The translations under genes and the position numbers were made by a program. 64,000 nt of DNA from Coniella vitis (lineage: Eukaryota > Ascomycota > Sordariomycetes > Diaporthales > Schizoparmaceae). The notes under the pieces were generated by a model. That model was given only the letters and a program-made list of their open reading frames with translations. It was not told where the DNA came from and made no database searches. This document shows, one piece after another, positions 21,399 through 33,271 of the stretch (its first letter is position 1; every line of letters starts with the position of its first letter). The DNA is taken from positions 3,782,001-3,846,000 of the forward strand of contig WUJK01000002.1 in the NCBI GenBank assembly GCA_011317545.1, read 5' to 3'.

Positions 21399-24300
21399 GG
21401 ATGCAGTCGGTCACTGAGGCATTTCGACATGAGCTTGCTGAGACAGATGAAGGGGATCGTAATAATGATTTGAAAGAAGTGATGAACGACGTCAGTGGCT
21501 ACCGCCAGTGGCTAGCTGGTTGAAAGAAGGAGACCCCTAATTACTTAGTACTACAGTGCCCTACATAGGTACAGCTTATAGTGGCTTCGGCGCAACTCGA
21601 CGCGTGTTTGATAAGCGATAATAAAAAAAAGCCAAGACGCCAAGGGTCCTGGACGCGTCCTGAATGGGTGGCTGCGACAGGGATTACCCGCTATGCACGC
21701 CTCTTCACGTGCACCCGCCACGGCTGATTTTGAAGGGTCACGGTAGAGTCAGGCTCAAGCAACAGAATTATACAATGCTGGCTTGCTAGGGAGGATGCTC
21801 CAACACAACGACAGTTGACTCGTTCTGGCGGAAACACTACTTTGGAGTACTGCCTTCAGGGATCGCAGAGAAGGTGATCTTCCTGCTTCAGAGCTGGCAA
21901 GCCGTTCGTTTCCAAGGCCATTTCTTTCTTCTTTTTTTTTTTTTTTTTTTTTCTTTTTTGGTGAGATTGTTTGGCCCATCCAAGGCCTTTCCTGATGTCT
22001 GCACAGAGACAATCTTTTATACAAAGTTATTTACATTGCAGCATTGACCGGCCTGGCATGCCATTTGAATGCACACCTGCTGCCCAACTCCTGTCACTAC
22101 GACGATACCACGTTTTGTGTATAGGTGTCTGTGTGTAAACATGCGCAAGTATACGCTTTGCAGTAGACCAACTGTAGGTACCACCCTGCAACGCTGCTTG
22201 GTAATGGTGTTGGCGATGCTTTGGCTCGGACCGCGTTTGGCGGTCAGAGCGTCTTAACTTCTCTTCTGTCTTTGGTAGCGAAAGGGCTACAATGGATTCG
22301 GGGTATGCGCTTGCATCAAAAGCACTGCAAGCCCATCGCGTGGTTTTATCAGCTGCCGTATTATACTTGGTCCGATGCTTGTTGTTTGCTTGTTAGCTAG
22401 GTCGGAAAGAAGGCGTATCTCTGAAACGTATAGTCATCAGTGGTATAGCATTATATGAGTCGTCTGTGATAATATAGCATATAATCTGGGTCTAGGTTGA
22501 AGGCTGGCTTGTTGTTTGCATATATGTGGAGCACAGTGAGTCGTTTCTTGACGGCTATCACATTCAACAAGAATGCTTTGCTTGCCTGGGCCCCTGTCAA
22601 GGCCCAACATTACCCTGACAGGTGAAAATACCAAAGACCATGACGGAGGACACCCAAGTGGCTGATGTCAACGGTGCGAGGGCTTCACATCTCACTCATG
22701 GTACCTGAGCTGTAGCTAGAAGTGACTCGATGCCTTTCCCTACCATTATGAAGCAACACAATCCAGGTTTGCCGGGCCCAGGAGGCAGGCAGGATAGTCA
22801 GTCAACTATCCACAAACTTGGATAACAAGAGTGTGGTGGTGTGATATGTAAAAAGGCGGGCATATGCTTGCGATTAGCCTATACAGGCCCTCTTGTATCA
22901 AGTGCGGACGAGAAGGCGTTTAGGACTGAGATGATTCGCAAATGGCATCTCGCCCCCTCTTCAGCATAACCGAACCAGTATAGCAGGATTCACCTGGTTC
23001 GCTCATTCACCGACAGAAAGGTGGGAGAGAAGAGGGTTGCGGAGGTGCCACCATTATGTTGCAATGCAGCACAACGGCTGTCGCCGAGCAGATCATCCTC
23101 ATAGGGTCATTGGTGCTAGCAATCCTATTTGCCACATGGTGCGGCATCGTGGCGGCGACACAAGCCCTCCGTCCTACTGTGTAAAAGCAAACGAAGCCAC
23201 CGTTGAAAAAAAAAAAAAAAAAAAAAAAAAGGGTAAAAAAAGGTGAGACGAAAAGTAGGTCCGATCGGGTCCGATCGCATCAGCAAAAAGGTGTTTTGTT
23301 GTCGTAGACAGAAGCGGATGAAGCTCTGCTCAAACTACTGCAGAAGAACGATCGTCAGTTCGAATACTCTACTCGGGACGTGAGAAACGCCAACGTCAGT
23401 GACGGGCATTGTGAGGAAGTTTTCCAGTTCAGGCTTGACAGGTGGGTGTTTAATTGATTCCCCCGCACGCGCTTTCCCAAATGGATAGCCCAGCCCTGAC
23501 GAGGTGGAGCCACTAATGGTGATTCTGCAAGGCACCTCGCACAGCAGCCCGTAGACCCTGGCTTGCGCATTGGAATTCCTGCTCTACTACTAAGTATGTA
23601 CATGTACCAGCCGCGGAGCCGTGCCAATCAAGCATACGAGTTGCCATCGTTACCATGTACACCTGCAGCATCCTACGACCAGTAAAGCGTCTTTATAACT
23701 TCACGTCGCACTGCTTACTGGAGAATCATTTTCTGGTGGTGTACTATATACATCTTTAGGATTGGTTGAGCCCCGAAGCGAAGTACCCGGATACTTTGGG
23801 TACGTGGGTACTCGTGTGATTTACATTTTCCCCCACCCTGACGAAAGTCCGATGACATTCCCGTTAGCTACTGTACTTCCCAGGATGACAAAAGGGACAA
23901 CTGTCATCATCCACGACAGTCAAAACGAAGATCCCCAAGAGCTGACACGACAAGAGCCCCCCAAAAGATAACAGGACCCTTGAGTGGCAGTGCAAAAAGA
24001 AAAACGTTCTGCTGGTGTTGCGCGCTACGGCGTTATGCAGATTGGCTGGGGCTCCGATGGCACACGAAAGAGCAGTCAAAAGGGGACTAGCGTCGGCGTG
24101 CATGTGGCCCCTGCGGAGCAATTCATTAGCGTTCTTTCTTTGGGCCGAGTTTGCTCCTCACCCGCGTGGTGTGGAAGGTGTAAAGGTGCAGAGCGGACCA
24201 ATCAGAGCATTCAGTTGCAGTTACATACATTCGTTCCATGTGGGAGAAGCAAGGATACCCAAGGCCATGACGGCGCCGCCATCATAGTAGCTCACCAGGG

Positions 24301-24860
24301 TTCCACTCAAAGATCAAAACTAGAGACCAAGTTGCAGATGGACACGAACAATGGCTTGTTTTTCTGTATATAGTGCTAGTGATAGAGCTGTTGTCACATC
24401 GCAACTGATTAATCGATCTATCAAGCACGATATGAACGCATGTACTATGACAGCTACGGCCAACAGAAAAACAACGCAAGAGAGTAGTAGCGTCTTGGCA
24501 GTGTCGGTGGACTCCCGCGGTGCGGTTCGGGGCGACGGGGAACGGAAAGCTTTTTTTCTTGTTTCCAATGAGAAGTGCATTTGCGAGATGAGTCCATGTA
24601 TCCCAGGGCGGCTGCGGGCTACGGGCATGTATAAACACTAAACCAAACCAAAAGCTCACGCCTTCATGCGTTGGGATGCTGCAAAGGAGCTCAGGGTTTG
24701 CCTAGCCCAGTCACGCCCAGTCACTCCCAGTAGGAGCACGGCCCCTATGAACGCTCCCCTCTTTGCCGACCTAGGACCGACCCATCATCTCATCTTGGGT
24801 GTGGAATTGCGATTTATGCGGGTGTTCTTTGGTATGAAGCGGAACATGACTCCATATGTC

Positions 24861-24878
24861 TACTATGTATACATAGTA
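24861..24878. repeat. Perfect 18-nt palindrome TACTATGTATACATAGTA
   Basis: The sequence equals its own reverse complement. It is the cleanest example of the TACTATGTA/TACATAGTA element seen in many spacers of this window. Function is unknown. Confidence 0.85.
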
Positions 24879-25115
24879 CTGTATAGCTGTTGTTGCATTT
24901 CTAGTGCTATAGAAATACCTACTTACCATGTAAAAACGGTCCAGAGGGCCACTGGCAGCTGCACAAGATACCATGTACAGGCGACGCATGGCCTAATTTC
25001 CAGCACCGCCGAACCGACCAGTTGATCCCCACCTGGACCTGCAGTGGTCAGGGATCCAGCATCCATCGCCTTTGGGGACTCGACTCGCAATCAGAACCCC
25101 ACCTGCTCCAGCCCA

Positions 25116-25145
25116 GCACCGCACCGCACCGCACCGCACCGCACC
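25116..25145. repeat. (GCACC)6 pentanucleotide repeat
   Basis: Six tandem copies lie in the kinesin upstream region, outside coding sequence. Confidence 0.9.
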
Positions 25146-25840
25146 ATCTGCAACAGAAGGGTCCAGGAGCCAGGAGCCCCCCCCTGGCCCCCTAATAATC
25201 TCCTCGAGGCTGGCACACTCACACGCTAATTCGGGCCACTGCATTTCCAACCGCCTCTTCTTCGGCTTTGGCGTGGGCACCCTGGCGCGCTGCCTCGATC
25301 TGGCCATTGCTCATTAAACTGCCTGGTCCTCTTTCTTTCCCTGACTTGACTGCCCCGACCCTTCCACTCCGAGAAGCAACACCCTTCTTTATGACGCCTG
25401 CTGCGTCGTGTCCATCGTCACGGAGACGGACTGCGCCCACAACTTGCGACGGGCCGCCCTCATCTTTGTGAACGACAAGGGAAAGGAAGCAGGGAGACTA
25501 GGGAAGCAGAAAGGGGTTGCGACCAGAAACACGGCCCGAGACAACCAGCCGCCCAATCTACTGGCCCCCTCCCTCTGCCGGCGCCACTTACACCTCATCT
25601 GCGGCCTCCATCAAGGGAGAAGAAGGGAGCAAAAGAAAAGAGCAGAGAGAGCAAGAAGACAAGGAAGACACCAAATCGAGGGCCGCACAACAAAACAGTT
25701 TCTGCGCTCGCACCCCTCGTTGGTCGCCTGCGCGAACCCATCGCTTTGGCTTGCATGACAAACCTGCGACAGCGCTGTCGCTTTCCCTCAAGCCGCAACT
25801 CTAAAAATAACCGCGCCGCCGCCGCCGCTGGCCACACACG

Positions 25841-28800
25841 ATGCCTTCACCACCGGGCTCGCCCGCCCCTAGCCGGCCCCTGAGCGCCATGGTTCGGCCA
25901 TCCCCGCGAAGCAGCAGCCGAATGAGCTCGTCAAGCAAAGCTGGAGGTGGCAGTAGGGCCTCGGACGAAGATGGCAAGACCTCCGTCAAAGTTGGTGAGT
26001 TGCTTCTGCCTCATCCGTGTACTGTTTGCGCCACTTTACGAGTACATAGTACAGATGCAAGAATCACAGACCAGGGTGGCTAATCACACAATTCCTTCTC
26101 TTGTTTCTTTTTCCTGCAGCCGTCCGAGTTCGACCGCCTCTTCAGCCGACCGACCCAGGTTACGATCTCGTCCCACAACGCTTCCAAAGGCCCATGGTTC
26201 AGGTCATGTCGGACACAACTCTTGCCATTGAAGCGCCCCAAGGCCGCAAGGTCTTTGTCTTTGACCGCATCTTTTCCCCAGAAATCGACCAGGCCGGCAT
26301 ATGGGACTATCTGGAGGATTGCGTGACTTCGTTTGTAGCTGGTTACAACGTCTCTTTATTGGCATATGGCCAGTCGGGCGCTGGAAAGTCCTTTACAATG
26401 GGAACATCTGGCCCGGACGAGCAGAATGATCCAGAGATAATGGGTGAGTTTAGCCCGTGTTCTCCATCCGGACGGAAGCGCGCATTACATCTCTGCCAGG
26501 GATGGGATGGTTGCATAAAAGGATCTTGAAAATCGTATTGTCCACATTGTGAAGGCTGACTTGAGACCAAATAACGCAATCAGGCGTCGTTCCGCGAGCT
26601 GCAACTGCGCTTTTCGAGAAGCTCGATGGGCCAAAAGGAAACCCGAACCGGGCGTCCATGTCACAGCTGCGTGCCCCCTCGAGAGTGTCCACACAGTTAT
26701 CCGGCCCAAAGGGCAACAAGAATTGGACCCTCAAAGCTTCCTATGTCGAAATCTACAATGAGCAGCTGCGCGACCTTCTGCTGCCAGACCACATCCCCGC
26801 AAACGAGCGTAGTCCTGTTACCATTCGAGAAGACACCAAGGGCAACATCCTGCTTACCGGGTTGCGGCAGGTAGAGCTGCACTCCGTCGAGGACCTGCTC
26901 AATGTGCTCAACTTTGGATCCAACGTCCGCCAAACAGACGCGACCGCCATTAACGCACGATCTTCCCGTTCACATGCCGTTTTCTCACTGAACCTCGTAC
27001 AAAAGAAACCCGGCGTCACCGCGGCTCACGACAGGCGCCAATCGATGCCGCTAGAAGGCTTGTCAGGCGCCGAGACATGGACAACGACCGACAGCAAAAT
27101 GCATTTTGTCGACTTGGCAGGCAGCGAACGGCTCAAAAACACACATGCCGAAGGCGCGCGGGCCAAGGAGGGCATTTCCATCAATGCCGGTCTCGCTGCG
27201 CTCGGCAAGGTCATTTCACAGCTGTCGTCGCGGAATGCGGGTGCACACGTGTCGTACCGAGACTCCAAGTTGACCAGACTGCTTCAGGACTCTCTGGGTG
27301 GTAATGCCATCACGTACATGATTGCTTGCGTCACGACACCCGAGTTTCACCTGAGCGAGACGCTCAACACCGTCCAGTATGCCCAGCGAGCCCGCGCCAT
27401 CCAGAGCAAACCGCGCATCCAACAGGTCGAGGAGGGCGGAGACAAGCAGGCAATCATTGACCGTCTCAAGGCTGAGGTGGCCTTCCTCCGCGAGCAAGTG
27501 AGAAGTGCCGACCGAAATGGACACGAAAGACGGCCATCGCGGGAACGAACGGAGCGGTCCAATGATAGAGAGGTTGAGCTTCAGAATCAACTTTTGGATG
27601 CACAAGAAAATTATGGCACGCTCAGTCAGCGCCACGCCAAATTAATCGCGGAGCTAGCCAAGGCAAGGGATACAGAACATGCCGCAAACGCCCAGATGGT
27701 AGAGAAGGGAGAAGATAGTGCAACCGAAAGACTAAAGCGCTCCAACAACTTTGCACAAGCCGTGGAACAAGTTGTTCTCGAATATGAAAAGACGATCCAA
27801 GCCCTGGAACAGTCTCTGTCGAGCACGCGTGGCACCCTGCACAATACGGAGACGAGTCTGCTCGAAAAGGAAACCAAGTGCGCCTATGTCGAAACCCTCA
27901 ACTCCCAACTCCAAGCGCGACTTCAGAAACTCATGGACAGAGAGGCCAACACGGAAACATACCTGCACGACCTCGAATCGAAGCTCGACGGGCACACTTC
28001 TGGCGAGGAAAAGAACGCCACTATTGTTGGCGAACTACGCAAGGAGATTGCACGTGTGCGCGAGAATGAGGCTGCTTGCGAGGACTACATTTCGACACTT
28101 GAGGAACGACTTGCCGAGGCGGACCAAGATTCGGAACTCATGCAGCGAGAGATTGATCGTTTAGAGCAAGTGGTGGAGCGCCAACGCAGCCTTGGAAAGC
28201 TGGATTCTTTGTTATACGAACTCGATAATATGCAAAAGGATACGAGCGCGCCAGAAACGGAGGCTGAGATACCCGCTGCCAACCATGCGCCGCGTCTCAG
28301 CCGTACATTTGCTACTAGATCCCGCAGCCAAAGCCGCAACGGCCGCTCGAGCCAGATGGAGGGAACGATCCACGAGACTCGCGAAGAGGATATACCTGAA
28401 GAGGACACCGTGCCAGACAATGCAGAGGAGGGCCAGAACGGAACGGCGCTCTCAGTGCGCCAGGTCTCCGAAGCTGACTCGCAGTCTATCGGTCTGCGTC
28501 GCACGAGCTCACGACAGTCTACTCTTGCGCAAGACAGACTCGAGAGTGTGACGCAAGAATTGTTGGATCTCAAGGCCGAGCATGAGGGAACCCTGACTCA
28601 ATACGAAGTTCTGCACTCCAAATACGAAGAAGCTCTGCGCAACATGGCCGAGATGCAAGACGCCATTGACGAAGCACGGCACCCTTCCCGTGTGCGCGAC
28701 TCCATATTGTCGGTTACTTCTCCGTCCGAAACGCAGACCAGGCCTTCCTCATTCCTGTCGGAGCCACGATCGGGCCACACCAAGGACAGCGAACAGCTTC

Positions 28801-31526
28801 TGTCGGCGCGCTCGCTGTCTTCGGAGCTCTCCTTTGCTGTAGAGTCCCCAACAACGCCCGTCGTCGAGGTGTCGGACGCCGATACCGCTCAGCCCAAGTC
28901 CGACACGGACCCGCAAGTGTCTATTCAGGAATCCTCAAAGGGTAGCTTGGAAGAAGTAGCTGCTGCTGGCGATGATGACAAGGCTACTAATGACGCCAAG
29001 CCCATCAAGTCGGACCTGGCGCTTGAGCTCAGCCAACTGCGTATACTGGCAGCCCAAAGGGAAGCAGCCGAGAAAGAACTGACGGAAAAGTACGCCGAGC
29101 TCGAGAAAGAGCACCACTCGACTCTCGACATGGTCGAAGAGCTCAAGACAGAAGTGGCCAAGGCCCGACACTACCTGGAACCGCCGTCCCCACGCGCAAT
29201 CTCCCCCGTGATCCGGCGCAAATCAAGCCAAAATGTTATGAACTTGGACAGAGCCCACCGGTCGTTTACATCGCTGCGAAGCATTGCCGCAGAAAACTTT
29301 GACGATAATCCAGAGCTCATGCAAAGCTTCGAGCTCAGCTTGAGCGCTGCCATCCACGAGCTCACGTCTCGGTCGGAGCGCATTCAGGAGCTCGAGGCCG
29401 ACGTAGCCAGTGCCAAGAAGGAGATGGAGACCAAGATGCAAATCATTACTGGGCTGACGCGCGAGCGCTCTAGCTTGAAGGTCCAGACCACCGACATGTC
29501 TATTGTCTCCTCGCTGCGAAGCCAGCTAGAGAGCCATGAGGAACAACTCCACCAGATGCAAGAGGCGCAGGCCACGCGCGAGCGTGAACTGCTGGCTGAG
29601 GTCGAGACCCTCCAGGCTTCCCTGAAAGCTGCCAGGTCGCAAAACATCCAAGATGGCGGGCTGGACGTTTCAGATGCAGCCACGGACGACGACGACAAGG
29701 TCACCAAGTTGCAGGCTGAGCTCAAGGACTGGCAGGCTAAGCACGAATCTGTACTGGCATCCATGGAGACCACAGAGCAGCAAATGAGGAAGACGATCAG
29801 CGAACTCGAGAACCAGCTCGCGACAGTCAACACGCGTTTGCAAGGAGCAACTGCCTCTGTGGCCGTGGATGGAGATGGCTCCGGTTTCCATGAACCCGGG
29901 TCCAAAAGCCAAGAGCTCATGTCGACCCTACAAAGCGAGATCGACCAGTACAAGGCCATTATTGACGGGCACTTCGCCAAGGTAGGCCAGCTGGAAGAAG
30001 CGCACGCTGCCGCACGGCAAGAGCTCGAGGATGCGCACAAGGCTCGCGACCTGGCTGCTGCCGAAGCACATGAGCACAAGAGGCAGATGGAGAAGCACTT
30101 GCAAGAGATTGACGAGATCAGGGCGGAAGCACAGCAGAACAGGTCCGAGGCTGAGGCCCACAAACACGATGCTGAGACGCAGCGGGGGCTCATCTCTACC
30201 CTAGAAAACCAGATTGCTTCGCACGAGCGCGCCATCAAGACGCATCAGCAGAGCATGGAGGTGCTCAAGTCGAGCCACATGAAGCAAGTCGACGATCTCC
30301 ACACATCACAGGATGCCAAGATTGCAGCCCTCAAGGACGAGCACGCCAAGACGGTCAAGAAGCTCGAGGGCCAGCTTGCGGAAGCACGCGAGGAGCTCAT
30401 GAAGGTGGCGACGCAGGTTGCCTTTGCTGTCGGCACGGATGTCAGCGTGGAGCTCATTTCTGAGCGCATCGACGACCTAATTGCGGACCAGAGGGCTCTG
30501 GCCGAGGAGCAAAAGAAGACGGCGGAGCTCGAGCAGGCGGTGCATGAGATTTCCAACGTCAACGAGTCGCTCGTGCAGGACCTCGAGTCGGTCAAGTCGA
30601 CGCTCTCGGATATCCTTATGGAGGATGGAGGGGAGATGCGCAGCCCATACCCGACCGTCACGGAGCAGGCCAGCACGGTCAAGCGCAAGATGGTTGACTT
30701 GCGGAGCAACAACAAGAAGAACTCGCGGCTCGTCGACGAGCTCGAGGAGCAGCTGCAGAGTAACTTTGACCAGGTGCATGCTACCAACAATCGCCTGTCG
30801 GCTCTGCACGAGCGCAACGCCCAGTTGGAAGACGCACTCAGCGCCAAGAAGAGTCTGCAGCAACAGCTTGACGCTGTGAAGCAGGAGAAGGCTGCTTTGG
30901 AGGTATGTGATGATCCGATCCGGATTCCTCTTGTTCTCCCTCCAAACATGCACAGATATACTAACCAACATATACAGGCGAGGTTGCTAGGCTCAAACGA
31001 AACCATCGGTCGCTCCGAGTCCATGAACGGCACCATCCGCAAGACCTCATCCGTCACCTCCCTCCCCTCTCCGCCACCCGCCATCCCCTTGCCTCCTCTT
31101 CCGGGCAACTTGGGCTCCAGCTCGAGCGGAACTACGTCGCCCACGCCAGGCATGCGCCCGCCGTCCAAAGACATTACGATGCAGCAAATCCAAGAAGACC
31201 AAGAGGCGCGCATCCGCACCATTGAAAAGCACCTCTCTGCCGAGAAGCAGCTAACGTCGACGCTCGAAGAGGCCCTGACGGATCTGGAGAGGCAGTCCAA
31301 TAAAGTCAAGGCTGACTGTGACGCCTGGCGTAGACGGTGCGGTGATCTTGAGGCGGAGCTCAAGGAACTCAAAGATAAGCCGCAGCAGGACCAGCGGTGG
31401 AGTCTGCACCAGGTCGAAGAGGAGCGCAAGAAGCGCGAGGCCGCGGAGCGCGCGCGCGCCCACCTTGAGGAGAGGATGAATGCCATCAATAAGAAGAAGA
31501 AGAAGGGTAGCCTCAACTGTTTCTAA
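25841..31526 (+). CDS. Kinesin motor protein with long coiled-coil tail (kinesin-4-like)
   Basis: Exons are 25841..25994, 26120..26443, 26584..30902 and 30978..31526, 1781 aa. Intron 1 joins KV|AVRVRPP, intron 2 joins DPEIM|GVVPRA, and intron 3 (75 nt) lies in the tail. A short Ser/Pro-rich leader is followed by an N-terminal motor (about 50-430) with P-loop GQSGAGKS (about 135), switch I NARSSRSH (about 285), switch II DLAGSE (about 336) and YRDSKLTRLLQDSLGGNA. The neck reads YAQRARAIQSKPRI. Coiled coil runs from about 460 to 1600, broken by Ser/Thr-rich linkers. After a Pro-rich break a short coil ends in KKKKKG. This is a plus-end-directed microtubule ATPase by architecture. The kinesin-4 class is my best guess from the neck and motor-tail layout and needs a motor-domain tree. 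Confidence 0.92.
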
Positions 31527-33271
31527 AATAAAAGGAAACGGTCGGCTTTTCTTGTCCTTCAACTTTATGGTTTTCTCCTTTCGCCTTCTCTTGTTCGACT
31601 CTTTCTACTCCTCACATGTTTCTTCACACTACACATCGATATCCGTCTTCTGTTTCCCAGCCACATATACAGATACAAAGCCATGTTTTTTTTGTTGTTG
31701 TTTTTTCCGATCCTTTTTGCATCACCTCATCTGCAGAATTGCAATACCTCATGACAACGTGCTTCCCATTCTGTGGGAATGAGAATGATGGATGCCACTT
31801 TAAGCTGAGACACGATGCATGAAGATGAGGTTGATTGTAGAAAGAAAAAACAAAAACACACCATACCATCCCTACCTCCTTATTGCACACACTCTCTCTC
31901 ACACACATGATTTTACCCTCCTGATAATGATGAACCTTGCCACTACCCATACCCATACTTATATACTCTTTTGCCTATTTCTTTTTTTTTTTTTTTTTTT
32001 TCTCAACAATTCTCCCATCAGCCTCATTTATTGACAAGCCCCTTTCTCTCCACCCCGACTCCTCAACACACACATTTCCATTTACGGTGGGAGTGAAGAA
32101 GACAAAAAAAAAAAAAAAAGAAATAACATAATAATTTTTATTGGTCTCGCTCATGTCGATATCTGCGGTTGGAGAATGAGCTAGCGGCTGGAGTGTGTGG
32201 TTTTTTGTTTGTTGTGGTGGAAAGCTATCTGCATCCTCGACAACGAGACAATACGCGCAGAGAAAGAAGGAAGGAGAGAGAAATGGAGAGGACCAAAGCA
32301 GAGAAACAGCGAGAAAGGGACTGGAGCACAGAATTTTGCCGACTTGCTTGTATGCTCGTTTGTTTGATGGATGGACGAAGATGAGATGCCTGATGGAAGA
32401 AATGGAAGAAAGGAAAGATTGGCTTTTTTTTTTTTTTTGGTTTCCGGTTGTTATTGCACTTTTGTGTTTCGATGTTGCTGTAGCTGCTGCTATTGTTGTA
32501 TGCTGAGATACCACCAATACATCTTCCTGTTCTTTGTTTAGGGGTTCTTGATAACCGTCCTGGCTCTACATGTAATGTAATTTTGAGGTTATGGCTTGTG
32601 GTGTTGTTTCTGTGTGTCTGTGTATGGAAAGTATTTGGTTCTGATTTCTTGGAGCGAGGGCCATTAACACCATATGTAGACTTGCAACCTCATTTCAAGA
32701 TTTGATTCATATAAGTGTTATATATATCCTATCTGTGGTCACCCAAAGATGTTCAAAAGCCATCAATTGTCATGAAATGTAAAAAGACTACATACAGGCA
32801 GCAAAATAACATTTCATTAAATTCCTGCTTACAAGAGAGGTACACAATCATAACTTTGTAGTTTATATACATGTGACTAGATAAAAAAAAAAGAAAGAGA
32901 AAAAGCAAAGACCAGCTTTGAAGTTTATATACATGTGACTAGATAAAAAAAAAGAGAAAGAGAAAAAGCAAAGACCAGCTTTGCAGAAAAATCGATATAT
33001 AGATCGAAGCATAAAACTCATAAGATCGTTAACAACCGCCGCATTATAACACAAATGGGACATAACCAGACAGCCACATTTTGAGTTGTTGTTTGTTGCT
33101 GCGTCAAGACAATGATGAGCGTCCACGTGAGACCCCGAGGAGGGTGCTTTTGTGCTTGCTTGCTTGCTTGGTTTGCGAATCCAGAAAAGGCTTGCCGGTT
33201 TCCACGGCTGTGTCTTCTGCGTCTTACTCGCTCTGTTACGTAGGTTCACCCAATCACCGTCTGCCCAACTT
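31527..33271. other. Intergenic region between convergent genes
   Basis: About 1.7 kb is AT-rich and full of homopolymer runs (T-run 31982-32001, A-run 32104-32119, T-run 32425-32438), probably 3' UTR and spacer. A 62-bp tandem duplication lies at 32861-32984. I see no gene. Confidence 0.6.
32861..32984. repeat. 62-bp tandem duplication
   Basis: Two nearly identical adjacent copies both begin GTTTATATACATGTGACTAG, continue through an A-rich stretch, and end in CAAAGACCAGCTTTG. Copy 1 starts at 32861 and copy 2 at 32923. They differ by about one base or one small indel in the A/G tract, so the duplication is recent. Confidence 0.9.

Larger units (their letters stand above)
21399..25840. other. 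Long gene-free region upstream of the kinesin gene
   Basis: About 4.4 kb lie between the divergent Eme1-like and kinesin genes. Only short, mutually overlapping open frames occur, with no domain I recognise. The region contains T- and A-runs (21930-21958; 23205-23230), an 18-nt perfect palindrome (24861-24878) and six GCACC copies (25116-25145) about 0.7 kb before the kinesin start. It is too long for two ordinary promoters, but I see no transposon ends or coding relics. Confidence 0.55.

Noticed and set aside
23205..23230. A-run considered as a retroposon poly-A tail
   Set aside because: No coding relic, target-site duplication or tRNA-like head was found beside it. Similar runs are common in all spacers here.
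23340..23400. GTTCGAAT-containing stretch considered as a tRNA B box
   Set aside because: No matching A box, acceptor stem or cloverleaf could be drawn around it.
30245..31516. 423-codon minus-strand frame
   Set aside because: It is the antisense of the kinesin coiled coil. It is Ser/Cys/Leu-rich as expected from reversed Glu/Lys/Gln codons.
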